Positions 28,227-35,997 of a stretch of DNA of 59,955 nt are shown piece by piece; positions within the stretch are counted from its first letter, which is position 1; every line of letters starts with the position of its first letter. The position numbers were made by a program, and so were the translations under genes. This DNA comes from Alphaproteobacteria bacterium (GTDB lineage Bacteria; Pseudomonadota; Alphaproteobacteria; RS24): assembly GCA_022426245.1 (NCBI GenBank), contig JAKMDW010000131.1, positions 1-59,955 of the forward strand, read 5' to 3'. The notes under the pieces were generated by a model. The model searched no databases, was not told the DNA's origin, and worked only from the letters and a program-made list of their open reading frames with translations.

Positions 28227-29870
28227 ATGATTGAAGCAGTTGATTACATTATTGTAGGCGCAGGCAGTGCCGGTTGCGTGTTGGCAGCGCGTTTGAGCGA
28301 AGACGAGAACAAGTCTGTTTTGTTGCTGGAAGCAGGCGGTAAGGATAAGAACCTGTTCATTCATATGCCGGCCGGTTATTCGCAGCTTGTGCCAGAGCGC
28401 AATGACCAGAATTATGGTTTTGAAACCGAGGCTGAACCGAATTTGGAAGGGCGGCAAATGTATTGGCCGCGGGGTCGCGGTTGGGGCGGCTCATCTTCCA
28501 TCAATGCAATGGTTTATACGCGCGGCAATGCCTATGACTATGACCATTGGAGCCAGCTTGGGAATACCGGTTGGTCTTATGAAAGCGTGTTGCCCTATTT
28601 CAAACGCGCTGAAGATTTTTCCGGCGAAGGCGATGACGATTATCACGGCACAGGCGGGCCGCTGAGTGTGCAGAAATCAAGTCGCAAGAATGACGAATTG
28701 CTTGATGTTTTCGTCGCGGCCGGTCAGCAGGCGGGTATTCCTTTCACCAAAGATTTTAACGGTAAGAGCCAAGAGGGTGTGTCGCGCTATGAGCATACCA
28801 TGCGCGGGTCGAAGCGTTGTAGTGCGGCGCGCGGTTATCTGCACCCGTCGTTGAGCCGCAAAAACCTTCATACCGAAACCGATGTGACGGTTGACCGTGT
28901 TGCGTTTGATGGCAAAAAAGCCACCGGCGTGTCGTTTGAAAAAAACGGCAAGACCTATCTGGTGCGCGCCAATAAGGAAGTCATTTTGTCAGCCGGTGCG
29001 ATTAACTCGCCGCAAATTTTGCTGCGCAGTGGCGTTGGGCCTGCTGATGAGATTAAGCCGCATGGCCTTGAAATGGTGCACGAGTTGCCGGGTGTCGGGC
29101 AGAACTTGCAAGACCATTTGGGTGTTGTCAGCCAGTTCGAATGCGTCCAGCCGGTAACCCTGCACCGCTCTGCCGTATGGTGGCGCACGCAGTTGGCGGG
29201 TATCCAGTATTTGCTGTTCGGCAAGGGCGACGCATCATTTCCGCCAACCGCTGCCGGTGCTTTCTTTAAATCGAGTGCTGAGAAAGCGGTTTGCGATATG
29301 CAAATCCACTATGTCTCCGTCGCCGTGCCCGATGTGCATGGGCGCGCTGATATACCGACCTCGCATGGCTTCTCGTCAATTGTGTATGGTTGCCGCCCGG
29401 AGAGCCGCGGTCATCTTGGTCTGAAAACAGCCAATCCTGACGATGCACCGGCGATTTTCCCAAATTATTTGTCGGCCGAGCAAGACATTGTTGATATTCG
29501 CAATGGCTTCCGCATCACGCGCGATATTTTTCTGCAAAAAGCTTTCGACCCATATCGCGGGGAGCAAATGAAACCGTCGGCTGATGTAAATATCGATAAT
29601 GATGATGAGTTAGACGGTTGGATTCGGGCCACAGGCGAGACGCTATATCATCCGGTCGGCACCTGCAAAATGGGCAGCGACCCGATGGCGGTAACCAATG
29701 AGCATGGTCAAGTGCACGGGCTGGACAGCTTGCGCGTTATTGACGCCTCATTGATGCCGACGCTGATTAGCGGCAACACCAATGCGCCGACAATTATGAT
29801 GGCCGAGAAAATCTCTGACCATATTCGCGGGCGCAGCTTCCTCGCGCCGCAGCAAATTGCTGCTGAATAG
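28227..29870 (+). CDS. GMC family oxidoreductase (choline/alcohol dehydrogenase-like)
   Basis: A 547-aa flavoprotein: an FAD-binding GAGSAGCVLAARLSE motif near residue 10, the GMC signature RGRGWGGSSSINAMVYTRG near residue 80, and a C-terminal active-site region LYHPVGTCKMG. It oxidises an alcohol, possibly choline or another polyol, with FAD. Substrate cannot be assigned. It begins immediately after the gamma-carbonic anhydrase stop and is followed after eight bases by the DsbA-like gene. Confidence 0.94.
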   Translation: MIEAVDYIIVGAGSAGCVLAARLSEDENKSVLLLEAGGKDKNLFIHMPAGYSQLVPERNDQNYGFETEAEPNLEGRQMYWPRGRGWGGSSSINAMVYTRGNAYDYDHWSQLGNTGWSYESVLPYFKRAEDFSGEGDDDYHGTGGPLSVQKSSRKNDELLDVFVAAGQQAGIPFTKDFNGKSQEGVSRYEHTMRGSKRCSAARGYLHPSLSRKNLHTETDVTVDRVAFDGKKATGVSFEKNGKTYLVRANKEVILSAGAINSPQILLRSGVGPADEIKPHGLEMVHELPGVGQNLQDHLGVVSQFECVQPVTLHRSAVWWRTQLAGIQYLLFGKGDASFPPTAAGAFFKSSAEKAVCDMQIHYVSVAVPDVHGRADIPTSHGFSSIVYGCRPESRGHLGLKTANPDDAPAIFPNYLSAEQDIVDIRNGFRITRDIFLQKAFDPYRGEQMKPSADVNIDNDDELDGWIRATGETLYHPVGTCKMGSDPMAVTNEHGQVHGLDSLRVIDASLMPTLISGNTNAPTIMMAEKISDHIRGRSFLAPQQIAAE

Positions 29871-29878
29871 GAGGGGAC

Positions 29879-30508
29879 ATGACCGCGTCAGACGTTAAAT
29901 TTGAATTCTTTTACGATATTTCCAGCCCGTGGACCTATTTGGCTTTTACCCGGGTTGAAGATGTGGCGGCGCGTTGCGGCGTCGAGATTGACTTCAAGCC
30001 GATTTTGGTCGGCGGTGTCTTTAACGCGGTGAATGAGACCGTATATGAGGCGCGCTCTAATCCGCATCCGGTAAAAGGGCGCTATTACGTCAAAGACCTG
30101 CGCGACTGGGCCAAGTTTTGTAACGTTACCATTGGCCAGCCGTCGGTGTTCCCATTGCCTGCAGCAGGCATTATGCGCGCAGCATTGCTGGCGCAAGACG
30201 CGGGCAAGCTGGTTGCGTTTTCCAAGGCGGCTTTCCATGCTTATTGGGGCGCGTTGAAAGACATCAGCCAGCCCGAAGAAATTGCCGCGCTGTGCGACAC
30301 GGTCGGCATGGATGCCGCCGCGGTGGCCGAAGCCATGCAAACTGATGAAGTAAAAGCCCGACTGCGCGATAATACGCAAGAGCTGATCGAGCGCGGTGGC
30401 TTCGGTTCACCGACCATGTTCGTCAATGAGACGGATATGTATTTCGGCAATGACCGCTTTGAGTTGGTTGAAGCCGCCCTCAAAGAACAATCTCAAGCGG
30501 CGGGATAA
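29879..30508 (+). CDS. DsbA-family protein, 2-hydroxychromene-2-carboxylate isomerase-like
   Basis: A 209-aa thioredoxin-fold protein of the HCCA-isomerase/DsbA group. FFYDISSPWTYLAF lies where DsbA has its CXXC; the Ser replaces the redox cysteine, typical of the glutathione-dependent HCCA isomerase branch. GGFGSPTMFVNE near residue 175 is the cis-Pro region. It could isomerise a small aromatic or conjugate with glutathione. It sits eight bases after the GMC gene with GGAGGGG upstream, suggesting linked function. Confidence 0.9.
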   Translation: MTASDVKFEFFYDISSPWTYLAFTRVEDVAARCGVEIDFKPILVGGVFNAVNETVYEARSNPHPVKGRYYVKDLRDWAKFCNVTIGQPSVFPLPAAGIMRAALLAQDAGKLVAFSKAAFHAYWGALKDISQPEEIAALCDTVGMDAAAVAEAMQTDEVKARLRDNTQELIERGGFGSPTMFVNETDMYFGNDRFELVEAALKEQSQAAG

Positions 30509-30514
30509 TTTGCC

Positions 30515-31312
30515 GTGAGTGACCCCGCACCAAAGGAAAAACAACCGATTTTGCGCGCGCCACCCGTGGTGCTGGTATTGTTAGCTGTCCTGATCGCATT
30601 TCACTTATTGTCGGTGTTTGGCGGCAATGCCATGCGCATTGAATTGATTGTTGCGCTGGGGCTGTTTCCGGCGCGCTTTTTTGCCGAAGGGCTGGGTGGC
30701 TTGCCCGGCACTTGGGTGCAGGGTGTTGTAACCCTGTTCAGCCATTCGATGCTGCATGGCGGCTGGACGCATTTGATTTTGAACGCGGTGTGGCTGCTGG
30801 CTTTTGGCGCGCCGGTCGCGCGGCGTCTCGGGCCACGCAAATTCCTGTTTCTCTATATGGTCTGCATCATGTTTGGCGGGCTTGGGCAAATTCTCATTAC
30901 CGATTATAGCGGCTATCTTATTCCGATTATCGGCGCGTCGGGCGGTGTTGCCGGTCTTATGGGCGCGGCTTCGCGCTTCGCCTTTTCTGATGTGCGGTGG
31001 CTGAACCCCAATGAACACGGCCCCGATAGCGAACAGGCGCGCCGCCGATTATTACGCCTCAGCGAAGTGCCACGCCGCCGACCGGTTATGATTTTCATCG
31101 CCGTTTGGCTGATTATGAATTTGAGTTTTGGTTTGCTTGGCCCTTATGGGCTGGCCGACCCGGGCGGGGCGGCGGTCAATGTCGCTTGGGTCGCGCATTT
31201 GGGAGGCTTTTTTGCCGGCTTGCTGCTTATCGGCTGGCTTGAAAAACCACCGCTCTCTGCCTCCGGTGGGCCCGGCCATGTTGATTATGGTGCGTGGAAG
31301 AACCGCAAATAA
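30515..31312 (+). CDS. Rhomboid family intramembrane serine protease
   Basis: A 265-aa membrane protein with about six transmembrane segments. The rhomboid catalytic pair is visible as Ser142 in GASGG and His228 in WVAHLGGFFAG; HGGWTHLILN near residue 81 supplies the oxyanion-site His/Asn. It cleaves membrane-anchored substrates within the lipid bilayer. A hydrophilic loop, rich in Arg after residue 175, is inserted between segments. It starts with GTG (30515) six bases after the upstream gene. Confidence 0.92.
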   Translation: MSDPAPKEKQPILRAPPVVLVLLAVLIAFHLLSVFGGNAMRIELIVALGLFPARFFAEGLGGLPGTWVQGVVTLFSHSMLHGGWTHLILNAVWLLAFGAPVARRLGPRKFLFLYMVCIMFGGLGQILITDYSGYLIPIIGASGGVAGLMGAASRFAFSDVRWLNPNEHGPDSEQARRRLLRLSEVPRRRPVMIFIAVWLIMNLSFGLLGPYGLADPGGAAVNVAWVAHLGGFFAGLLLIGWLEKPPLSASGGPGHVDYGAWKNRK

Positions 31313-31384
31313 CAGACATTTTCATCCCCGACCCTTGCATGCTGCGTCAAGCTGCCGCATGCTAAAGGCGGAAGGATGGGGTCA

Positions 31385-31816
31385 ATGACAATAAAAGCCA
31401 TTTTGAAAAGTAAAGGCGCTGAGGTGGTGGCCATTGATGCGGCGCATCCGGTGGCTGAGGCCGTGCGCATAATGGATAAGCGCCAAATCGGCGCGCTGGT
31501 GGTCACGGGGCAGGGCGAAGACTGCTCCGGGATTTTTACCGAGCGCGATGTGATGCGCGCCCTGGCGAGGCACGGCACGCATATTCTTGACGAGGTGGTG
31601 GCGAAACATATGACCGACCGCCCGCAAAGCATCCTGCCCGATACATCGGTTGAGGAAGCAATGGAAATTATGACCGAGAAACGGTTTCGTCACCTGCCGG
31701 TGATTGCCGACACCACCCTATGCGGTATCGTCTCTATCGGTGACTTGGTTAATTACCGTATTCACCAAACCGAACGAGAAGCCAGTGCGCTGAAGCAGTA
31801 TATCGCGAGCGGGTGA
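31385..31816 (+). CDS. CBS domain-containing protein
   Basis: A 143-aa protein made of two CBS domains (for example RQIGALVVTG... GIFTERDVMRAL and RFRHLPVIADTTLCGIVSIGDLVNYR). Such pairs bind adenine nucleotides and regulate partner proteins. I prefer ATG 31385, which lies nine bases after GGAAGG; the track start 31376 directly abuts that site. The partner is unknown. It is convergent with hisI, with only two bases between stop codons. Confidence 0.9.
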   Translation: MTIKAILKSKGAEVVAIDAAHPVAEAVRIMDKRQIGALVVTGQGEDCSGIFTERDVMRALARHGTHILDEVVAKHMTDRPQSILPDTSVEEAMEIMTEKRFRHLPVIADTTLCGIVSIGDLVNYRIHQTEREASALKQYIASG

Positions 31817-31818
31817 GC

Positions 31819-32295
31819 TTACAGTTTCGTCGGGTTCGGGGCGTCGCCATAGACATCGAGCGGGTCAAAGACTTTTTCGTCTTCTTCATAAGTCAGCGCG
31901 ACGGGTGCGTCGGGCAGGTCGCCGGTCGGCAGTGATCGATAAAAACATGAGCGATAGCCGACATGGCAGCTTGCACCATTACCGCCGACATTGACCCGCA
32001 GCCAGACGCAATCCTGGTCATCATCAATCCGCATTTCAGCAATTTCTTGCACCAAACCGCTGGTTGCGCCCTTGTGCCAAATCGCTTCGCGTGAGCGCGA
32101 CCAGTAATGTGCCTCGCCAGTGGCGATGGTTTGTTTCAACGCCGTTTCATTCATATAGCCGTGCATCAGTAATTCGCCACTGGTGAAATCTGTGGTGACC
32201 ACAGGAATAAGGCCATTGGCGTCGAATTTTGGCGCCAGCACATGGCCTTCTTCAACCTGTTCTACGGTTTCGCGCGGAGCAAAAGGACCTGACAT
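31819..32295 (-). CDS. hisI: Phosphoribosyl-AMP cyclohydrolase
   Basis: A 158-aa stand-alone HisI that opens the adenine ring of PR-AMP in histidine biosynthesis. Diagnostic segments are ELLMHGYMNETAL, HYWSRSREAIWHKG and the metal-binding ASCHVGYRSCFYR. It is monofunctional (no HisE domain), with a C-terminal extension of about 25 residues. Its AGAGGG ribosome-binding site lies in the hairpin that appears to terminate folE. Confidence 0.96.
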   Translation of the reverse strand: MSGPFAPRETVEQVEEGHVLAPKFDANGLIPVVTTDFTSGELLMHGYMNETALKQTIATGEAHYWSRSREAIWHKGATSGLVQEIAEMRIDDDQDCVWLRVNVGGNGASCHVGYRSCFYRSLPTGDLPDAPVALTYEEDEKVFDPLDVYGDAPNPTKL

Positions 32296-32323
32296 AAAAA
32301 AACCCTCTAAAGTTCGGGGTTTT
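32296..32323 (-). terminator. folE terminator overlapping the hisI ribosome-binding site
   Basis: On the minus strand AAAACCC and GGGTTTT form a seven-base-pair stem followed by further Ts, placed seven bases after the folE stop codon. The 3' arm contains part of AGAGGG, the hisI Shine-Dalgarno. The T-run ends exactly at the hisI ATG. Confidence 0.6.
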
Positions 32324-32329
32324 ATAGAC

Positions 32330-32956
32330 CTAGCTGTTAATCATGGCAAGGAAGCGTGCTTCCATTTTCGGATCTTCAGCAAAAACTCCGGTAAATTGAG
32401 TGGTGATGGTGGCCACATCGGGCTTTCTGATGCCGCGTGTCGTCATGCATTGGTGCTTGGCATCAACTAAAATGGCAATACCGGCAGGTTCCATAGCGCG
32501 TTGAATACAATCAACAATTTGTGCCGTCATGGTTTCCTGCGTTTGTAGACGTTTGGCAAAAATCTCAATCACACGGGCCAATTTGGAAATGCCGACAACT
32601 TTATCGACCGGCATATAGGCGATGTGAACTTTGCCCAAAATCGCGACCATGTGATGCTCGCAATGGCTTTCCAGAGAAATATCGCGCAACATGACCATAT
32701 CGTCATAGCCCTCGACATCCTCAAAAGTGCGTCCCAGCACCTCTTCCGGATCCTCGTCATAACCGGCGAAAAATTCTTGATATGCTTTGACTACGCGCTT
32801 TGGCGTATCGACCAGACCTTCACGGTCAGGATTGTCACCGGCCCAAGAAATCAGCGTGCGAACCGCTGCTTCGGCCTCTTCGCGAGAAGGTTTTTCCACT
32901 TTTACGTCCCGTTCCCTATTCATTGGCGTATTATTGCCATCAACTCTTGCGTCCAT
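32330..32956 (-). CDS. folE: GTP cyclohydrolase I
   Basis: A 208-aa type IA GTP cyclohydrolase. It carries the zinc/catalytic segments [20 protein letters not shown] near residue 92, [17 protein letters not shown] and HQCMTTRGI. It converts GTP to dihydroneopterin triphosphate, the first step to folate. GAGG precedes the ATG. The C-terminus matches the family. It is upstream of hisI on the same strand but separated by a terminator-like hairpin. Confidence 0.97.
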   Translation of the reverse strand: MDARVDGNNTPMNRERDVKVEKPSREEAEAAVRTLISWAGDNPDREGLVDTPKRVVKAYQEFFAGYDEDPEEVLGRTFEDVEGYDDMVMLRDISLESHCEHHMVAILGKVHIAYMPVDKVVGISKLARVIEIFAKRLQTQETMTAQIVDCIQRAMEPAGIAILVDAKHQCMTTRGIRKPDVATITTQFTGVFAEDPKMEARFLAMINS

Positions 32957-33262
32957 TTTAGCCTCACCCTACGGGGAAAACGCCCCGGTATTCGTCAGGC
33001 ACGCTGAATGCCTATCTTTAATAATGGCCCCAGCAGTCACGGCTTTATGCCATGATACGATGGAAACGCCGCCACATAAAAAACGCACAAGGTCTTGCAA
33101 ACTTGCAAACACGCGGTTTCTCAATACCAGAAAACGCCGTGTCTTAAGCATGACCCTGTATTGTCTTTAGGTTGACGACCGGTCGCAGCCATATCTTCTA
33201 CGGGTTTTATATTAAGTTAGATTACCGAAATTACCAGCGAAAGCAGCACGGAAAGAACGAGC
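32957..33262. other. folE-cysS intergenic region
   Basis: The longest gene-free stretch in the window. It holds the divergent control region of folE and cysS. Visible elements are a tandem octamer CTTGCAAA x2 (33094-33109) and a ten-base palindrome CGACCGGTCG (33176-33185) beside a TTGAC. There is a TATATT (33208-33213) without a well-spaced -35, and no convincing complete promoter. Confidence 0.5.
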
Positions 33263-33319
33263 ATGAGCGAAACCGCTTGCTGGCGGTGGGGCGCACTATT
33301 ATGGTGCGCGCATGACTGA
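33263..33319 (+). CDS. Candidate Cys/Trp-rich leader peptide of cysS
   Basis: An 18-codon ORF, MSETACWRWGALLWCAHD, with two Cys and three Trp codons, too short for the ORF track. Its ATG follows a GGAAAG-like site, and its stop TGA overlaps the cysS start codon region (ATGACTGA). It is out of frame with cysS, which has no Shine-Dalgarno of its own, so cysS translation may be coupled to it. A hairpin (33291-33309) lies inside the ORF. Function as a cysteine-sensing leader is inference. Confidence 0.45.
   Translation: MSETACWRWGALLWCAHD
33291..33309 (+). promoter_or_regulatory. Hairpin just upstream of the cysS start codon
   Basis: GCGCAC and GTGCGC pair perfectly around TATTATG, ending two bases before the cysS ATG. 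It would occlude ribosome access unless opened, for example by a ribosome translating the overlapping leader ORF. Confidence 0.5.
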
Positions 33320-34670
33320 GCAGCTCGTATTACACAATAGCCAATCGCGGCAAAAAGAAGTTTTTGTGCCGCAAAATGCCAATCGCGTTACGATTTATGT
33401 ATGCGGACCAACGGTTTATGGCGCTTGTCATATCGGCAATTTTCGTCCCGCCGTGGTTTTTGATGTGTTGGTGCGGGTGCTGCGACAGCTTTATCCGCAA
33501 GTGATTTATGCTCGCAATATCACCGATATTGACGATAAAATTAATGCCAAAGCCGCTGATGAGGGCGTGGATATTTCAGAAATCACCCAGCGTTTTCACG
33601 CAAAATATGCGGCTGATATCGCGCAAATCGGGGTGTTGCCGCCTGATGTTGAACCGTTTGCCACACGCCATATGGACGAAATGCAGGCGATGATTGGTGG
33701 CCTGATTGAAAGCGGCCACGCTTATGCGGCCGAAGGTCATGTTTTGTTTGATGTCACAAAAGATGGCGAATATGGCGGCCTGTCGGGGCGTGCGCAAGAA
33801 GATATGCTGGCCGGTGCGCGGGTCGAGGTCGCGCCGTATAAAAAGAACCCCGGTGATTTCGTGCTGTGGAAACCCTCTACTGACGACCAGCCGGGCTGGG
33901 ACAGCAAATGGGGGCGCGGTCGGCCGGGCTGGCATATTGAATGTTCCGCAATGATCGAGAAGCATTTGGGCGAGACCATTGATATTCATGGCGGCGGGGC
34001 TGACTTGCAATTTCCGCATCATGAAAATGAGGCGGCGCAAAGCCGCTGCGCCCATGCCGCGCCGTTGGCGCGATATTGGTTGCATAATGGCATGCTGAAT
34101 ATTGGCGGCGAAAAAATGTCTAAATCGCTGGGCAATATTATGGTGATGGATGATTTGCTGGCACAAGCGCCGGGTGAGGCCGTGCGGCTGGCTTTGCTAC
34201 AAGGGCAATATCGGTCGCGGCTCGACTTTACGCCTGACCTGCTGACGCAATCTAAGAAAAACCTAGACCGGCTCTATGGCGCGCTGCTTGAGTCAAAAAA
34301 TGATGCGGCGGATGTGCCTGTGCCGGATGGCTTTATGGCGGCATTGTGCGACGATTTGAACACGCCGAAAGCGCTGGCAGAATTGTTTGCGCTAGCCAAG
34401 CGCGCCGATACGCCGGAGGGCAAGGGGGCGTTGCTGGCGGCCGGCAATTTGATGGGTTTGCTGGAACAAAACCCGGAAGATTGGTTCGCCGCGCAAAACA
34501 TCGATGCCGATATTGATGCGGCTCAGGTGGAGACGCTGATTGCCAAGCGCGCCAAAGCCCGCGCTGATAAGGATTACGCGGCAGCCGATGCGGCGCGAGA
34601 CGAGCTGACCGCTATGGGGGTCGCCATTGAAGACACGGCCAATGGCACGATTTGGAAACCGGCAGGATGA
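33312..34670 (+). CDS. cysS: Cysteinyl-tRNA synthetase
   Basis: A 452-aa class I synthetase. It contains VCGPTVYGACHIGNF (zinc Cys plus HIGH-type motif) near residue 30, zinc-site segments ECSAM and HHENEAAQS near 205-240, and the KMSKS loop near 265. It charges tRNA-Cys in the cytoplasm. The start gives the usual MTEQLVLHNSQSRQKEVF beginning. No in-frame alternative start exists upstream before a stop, and no Shine-Dalgarno is present; the overlapping leader ORF may supply ribosomes. A NifU/IscU-like gene follows by 11 nt. Confidence 0.97.
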   Translation: MTEQLVLHNSQSRQKEVFVPQNANRVTIYVCGPTVYGACHIGNFRPAVVFDVLVRVLRQLYPQVIYARNITDIDDKINAKAADEGVDISEITQRFHAKYAADIAQIGVLPPDVEPFATRHMDEMQAMIGGLIESGHAYAAEGHVLFDVTKDGEYGGLSGRAQEDMLAGARVEVAPYKKNPGDFVLWKPSTDDQPGWDSKWGRGRPGWHIECSAMIEKHLGETIDIHGGGADLQFPHHENEAAQSRCAHAAPLARYWLHNGMLNIGGEKMSKSLGNIMVMDDLLAQAPGEAVRLALLQGQYRSRLDFTPDLLTQSKKNLDRLYGALLESKNDAADVPVPDGFMAALCDDLNTPKALAELFALAKRADTPEGKGALLAAGNLMGLLEQNPEDWFAAQNIDADIDAAQVETLIAKRAKARADKDYAAADAARDELTAMGVAIEDTANGTIWKPAG

Positions 34671-34681
34671 TGGCGCGTTAG

Positions 34682-35122
34682 ATGATGAATGAGCTTTACA
34701 ATCAGCGGATTTTGAAGCTGGCGGCGGAAATCCCGCATATTGGTCGGCTGGATGCACCGCAGGCGCAAGCCGATGCACAGTCGCGGCTGTGCGGCTCAAA
34801 AGTGCATGTCGAATTGAGCTTGGCAGATGATGGCACGGGCAATGTTGTCGTGGCAGCTTTCGCGCATGAAGTGGAAGCCTGCGCGCTCGGCCAAGCCTCA
34901 AGCGCGGTGATGGCGCGCGAGATTATCGGCTCCGGCCCCGATGAATTGCGTGAAGTCGGGGCGCAAATGCGCGCCATGCTGAAACAAGATGGCAAACCGC
35001 CAACCGACCGCTGGGCCGATTTGGAAGTGCTGGAACCGGTGCGTGACTATAAAAACCGCCACGCCTCAACGCTGCTGACCTTCGACGCAGTAGAAGATTG
35101 TTTGGCGCAATTAGGGGTTTAG
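34682..35122 (+). CDS. Iron-sulfur cluster scaffold protein, NifU/IscU-like
   Basis: A 146-aa protein of the SufU/IscU N-terminal fold. Two expected cluster-ligand cysteines are present, Cys37 (RLCGSK) and Cys67 (EACALGQASS). The third, normally in an R-x-x-C or HC context near the C-terminus, reads NRHAST. The remaining Cys140 is not in that position. It may carry a labile cluster, use another ligand, or have a different job. It follows cysS by 11 nt, likely the same transcript, and overlaps the convergent DUF1905 stop codon. Confidence 0.86.
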   Translation: MMNELYNQRILKLAAEIPHIGRLDAPQAQADAQSRLCGSKVHVELSLADDGTGNVVVAAFAHEVEACALGQASSAVMAREIIGSGPDELREVGAQMRAMLKQDGKPPTDRWADLEVLEPVRDYKNRHASTLLTFDAVEDCLAQLGV

Positions 35123-35427
35123 AGCCCCAGCACCGTTATCTTAACCGTTTGTGGTTCTCCGACTTTCACGCCCTCGGCGTCACGGATGGCTTTTTTGATG
35201 GGAAGCAAATAGCTTTTGCGTTCTTTCGACGGGAACATGGAGGTCTGCCATTCCGACCCGCCAATGCGCGCATTGACTTTCAATGATTTGAAGCCGCGCT
35301 GCACATGTTTAGTGAAATGTTGCGCATGATCGCTCATCTCGCGCGGCATGGTGACGAACCACCAGTCGGTTTTCTTGCCCGACCAGAGCCATACCTCGCT
35401 CTCAAATTCATATTCCAGCGTGTCCAT
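35119..35427 (-). CDS. DUF1905 domain-containing protein
   Basis: A 102-aa protein spanning a single DUF1905 domain (YEFESEVWLW... WWFVTMPREMSD... ARIGGSEWQTSMFPSKERKSYLLPIKKAIR). The domain is a small beta-barrel-like fold with no established reaction. It is the second gene of a minus-strand pair, three nt after a small membrane protein. Its stop codon overlaps that of the convergent scaffold gene. Confidence 0.9.
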   Translation of the reverse strand: MDTLEYEFESEVWLWSGKKTDWWFVTMPREMSDHAQHFTKHVQRGFKSLKVNARIGGSEWQTSMFPSKERKSYLLPIKKAIRDAEGVKVGEPQTVKITVLGL

Positions 35428-35430
35428 TAT

Positions 35431-35637
35431 TTAATCTTTACGGATTAACAGCTTCACCGCCAGCGGAATATAAGTGATGATGAAAACTGCGCCGAAGACT
35501 TTCCAATCGGGCGTTAAAAGCGGCGGCCATAATTTGGCGACCATCAGGCCGAAAGCCAGCACGCAGATTTTCAGTAGGCCGATATCCAACGCATTCATGC
35601 GCGCGACACGGGTTTCAATCCAGTTCCAAAACGTCAT
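35431..35637 (-). CDS. Small two-span membrane protein
   Basis: A 68-aa hydrophobic protein with two probable transmembrane helices ([17 protein letters not shown] and [18 protein letters not shown]) and a short basic C-terminus. I do not recognise the family. AAGGAAAC precedes the ATG, and DUF1905 follows closely. It is divergent from yidD. Confidence 0.7.
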   Translation of the reverse strand: MTFWNWIETRVARMNALDIGLLKICVLAFGLMVAKLWPPLLTPDWKVFGAVFIITYIPLAVKLLIRKD

Positions 35638-35679
35638 TTTGTTTCCTTTCTTAGGGCGACAGGGTTTATTATAAGCGCG

Positions 35680-35997
35680 ATGATACGTTCCGTTCTACAT
35701 TTTGTTCTGTCTTTTCTTGTGCTGTTGCCGGTGCATGTTTACCGCTTGTTTATCTCGCCCATGCTTGGGCCGCGCTGTCGGTTTCAGCCGACATGCTCGG
35801 AATATGCGGTGGAAGCGGTGCGTGTGCATGGCGCTTGGGCAGGGCTGTGGCTCAGTTTGAAGCGGCTGTCGCATTGCCATCCGATAGAGGCATTATGCGC
35901 GCGGCATGGTTTTGATCCGGTTCCTGTTGAGATTTACCGCGCAGCTTGGTATGCACCTTGGAGAATTAAAGCCAGAGAAGAGCACACAGAGACATGA
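35680..35997 (+). CDS. yidD: Membrane protein insertion efficiency factor YidD
   Basis: A 105-aa YidD with the family signature [18 protein letters not shown] and [10 protein letters not shown], plus an N-terminal amphipathic or membrane segment. YidD sits at the inner membrane and assists YidC-dependent insertion. It is usually next to rpmH-rnpA-yidC; here it is instead immediately upstream of thrS, overlapping by four bases (ATGA), a gene order seen in Alphaproteobacteria. Confidence 0.95.
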   Translation: MIRSVLHFVLSFLVLLPVHVYRLFISPMLGPRCRFQPTCSEYAVEAVRVHGAWAGLWLSLKRLSHCHPIEALCARHGFDPVPVEIYRAAWYAPWRIKAREEHTET

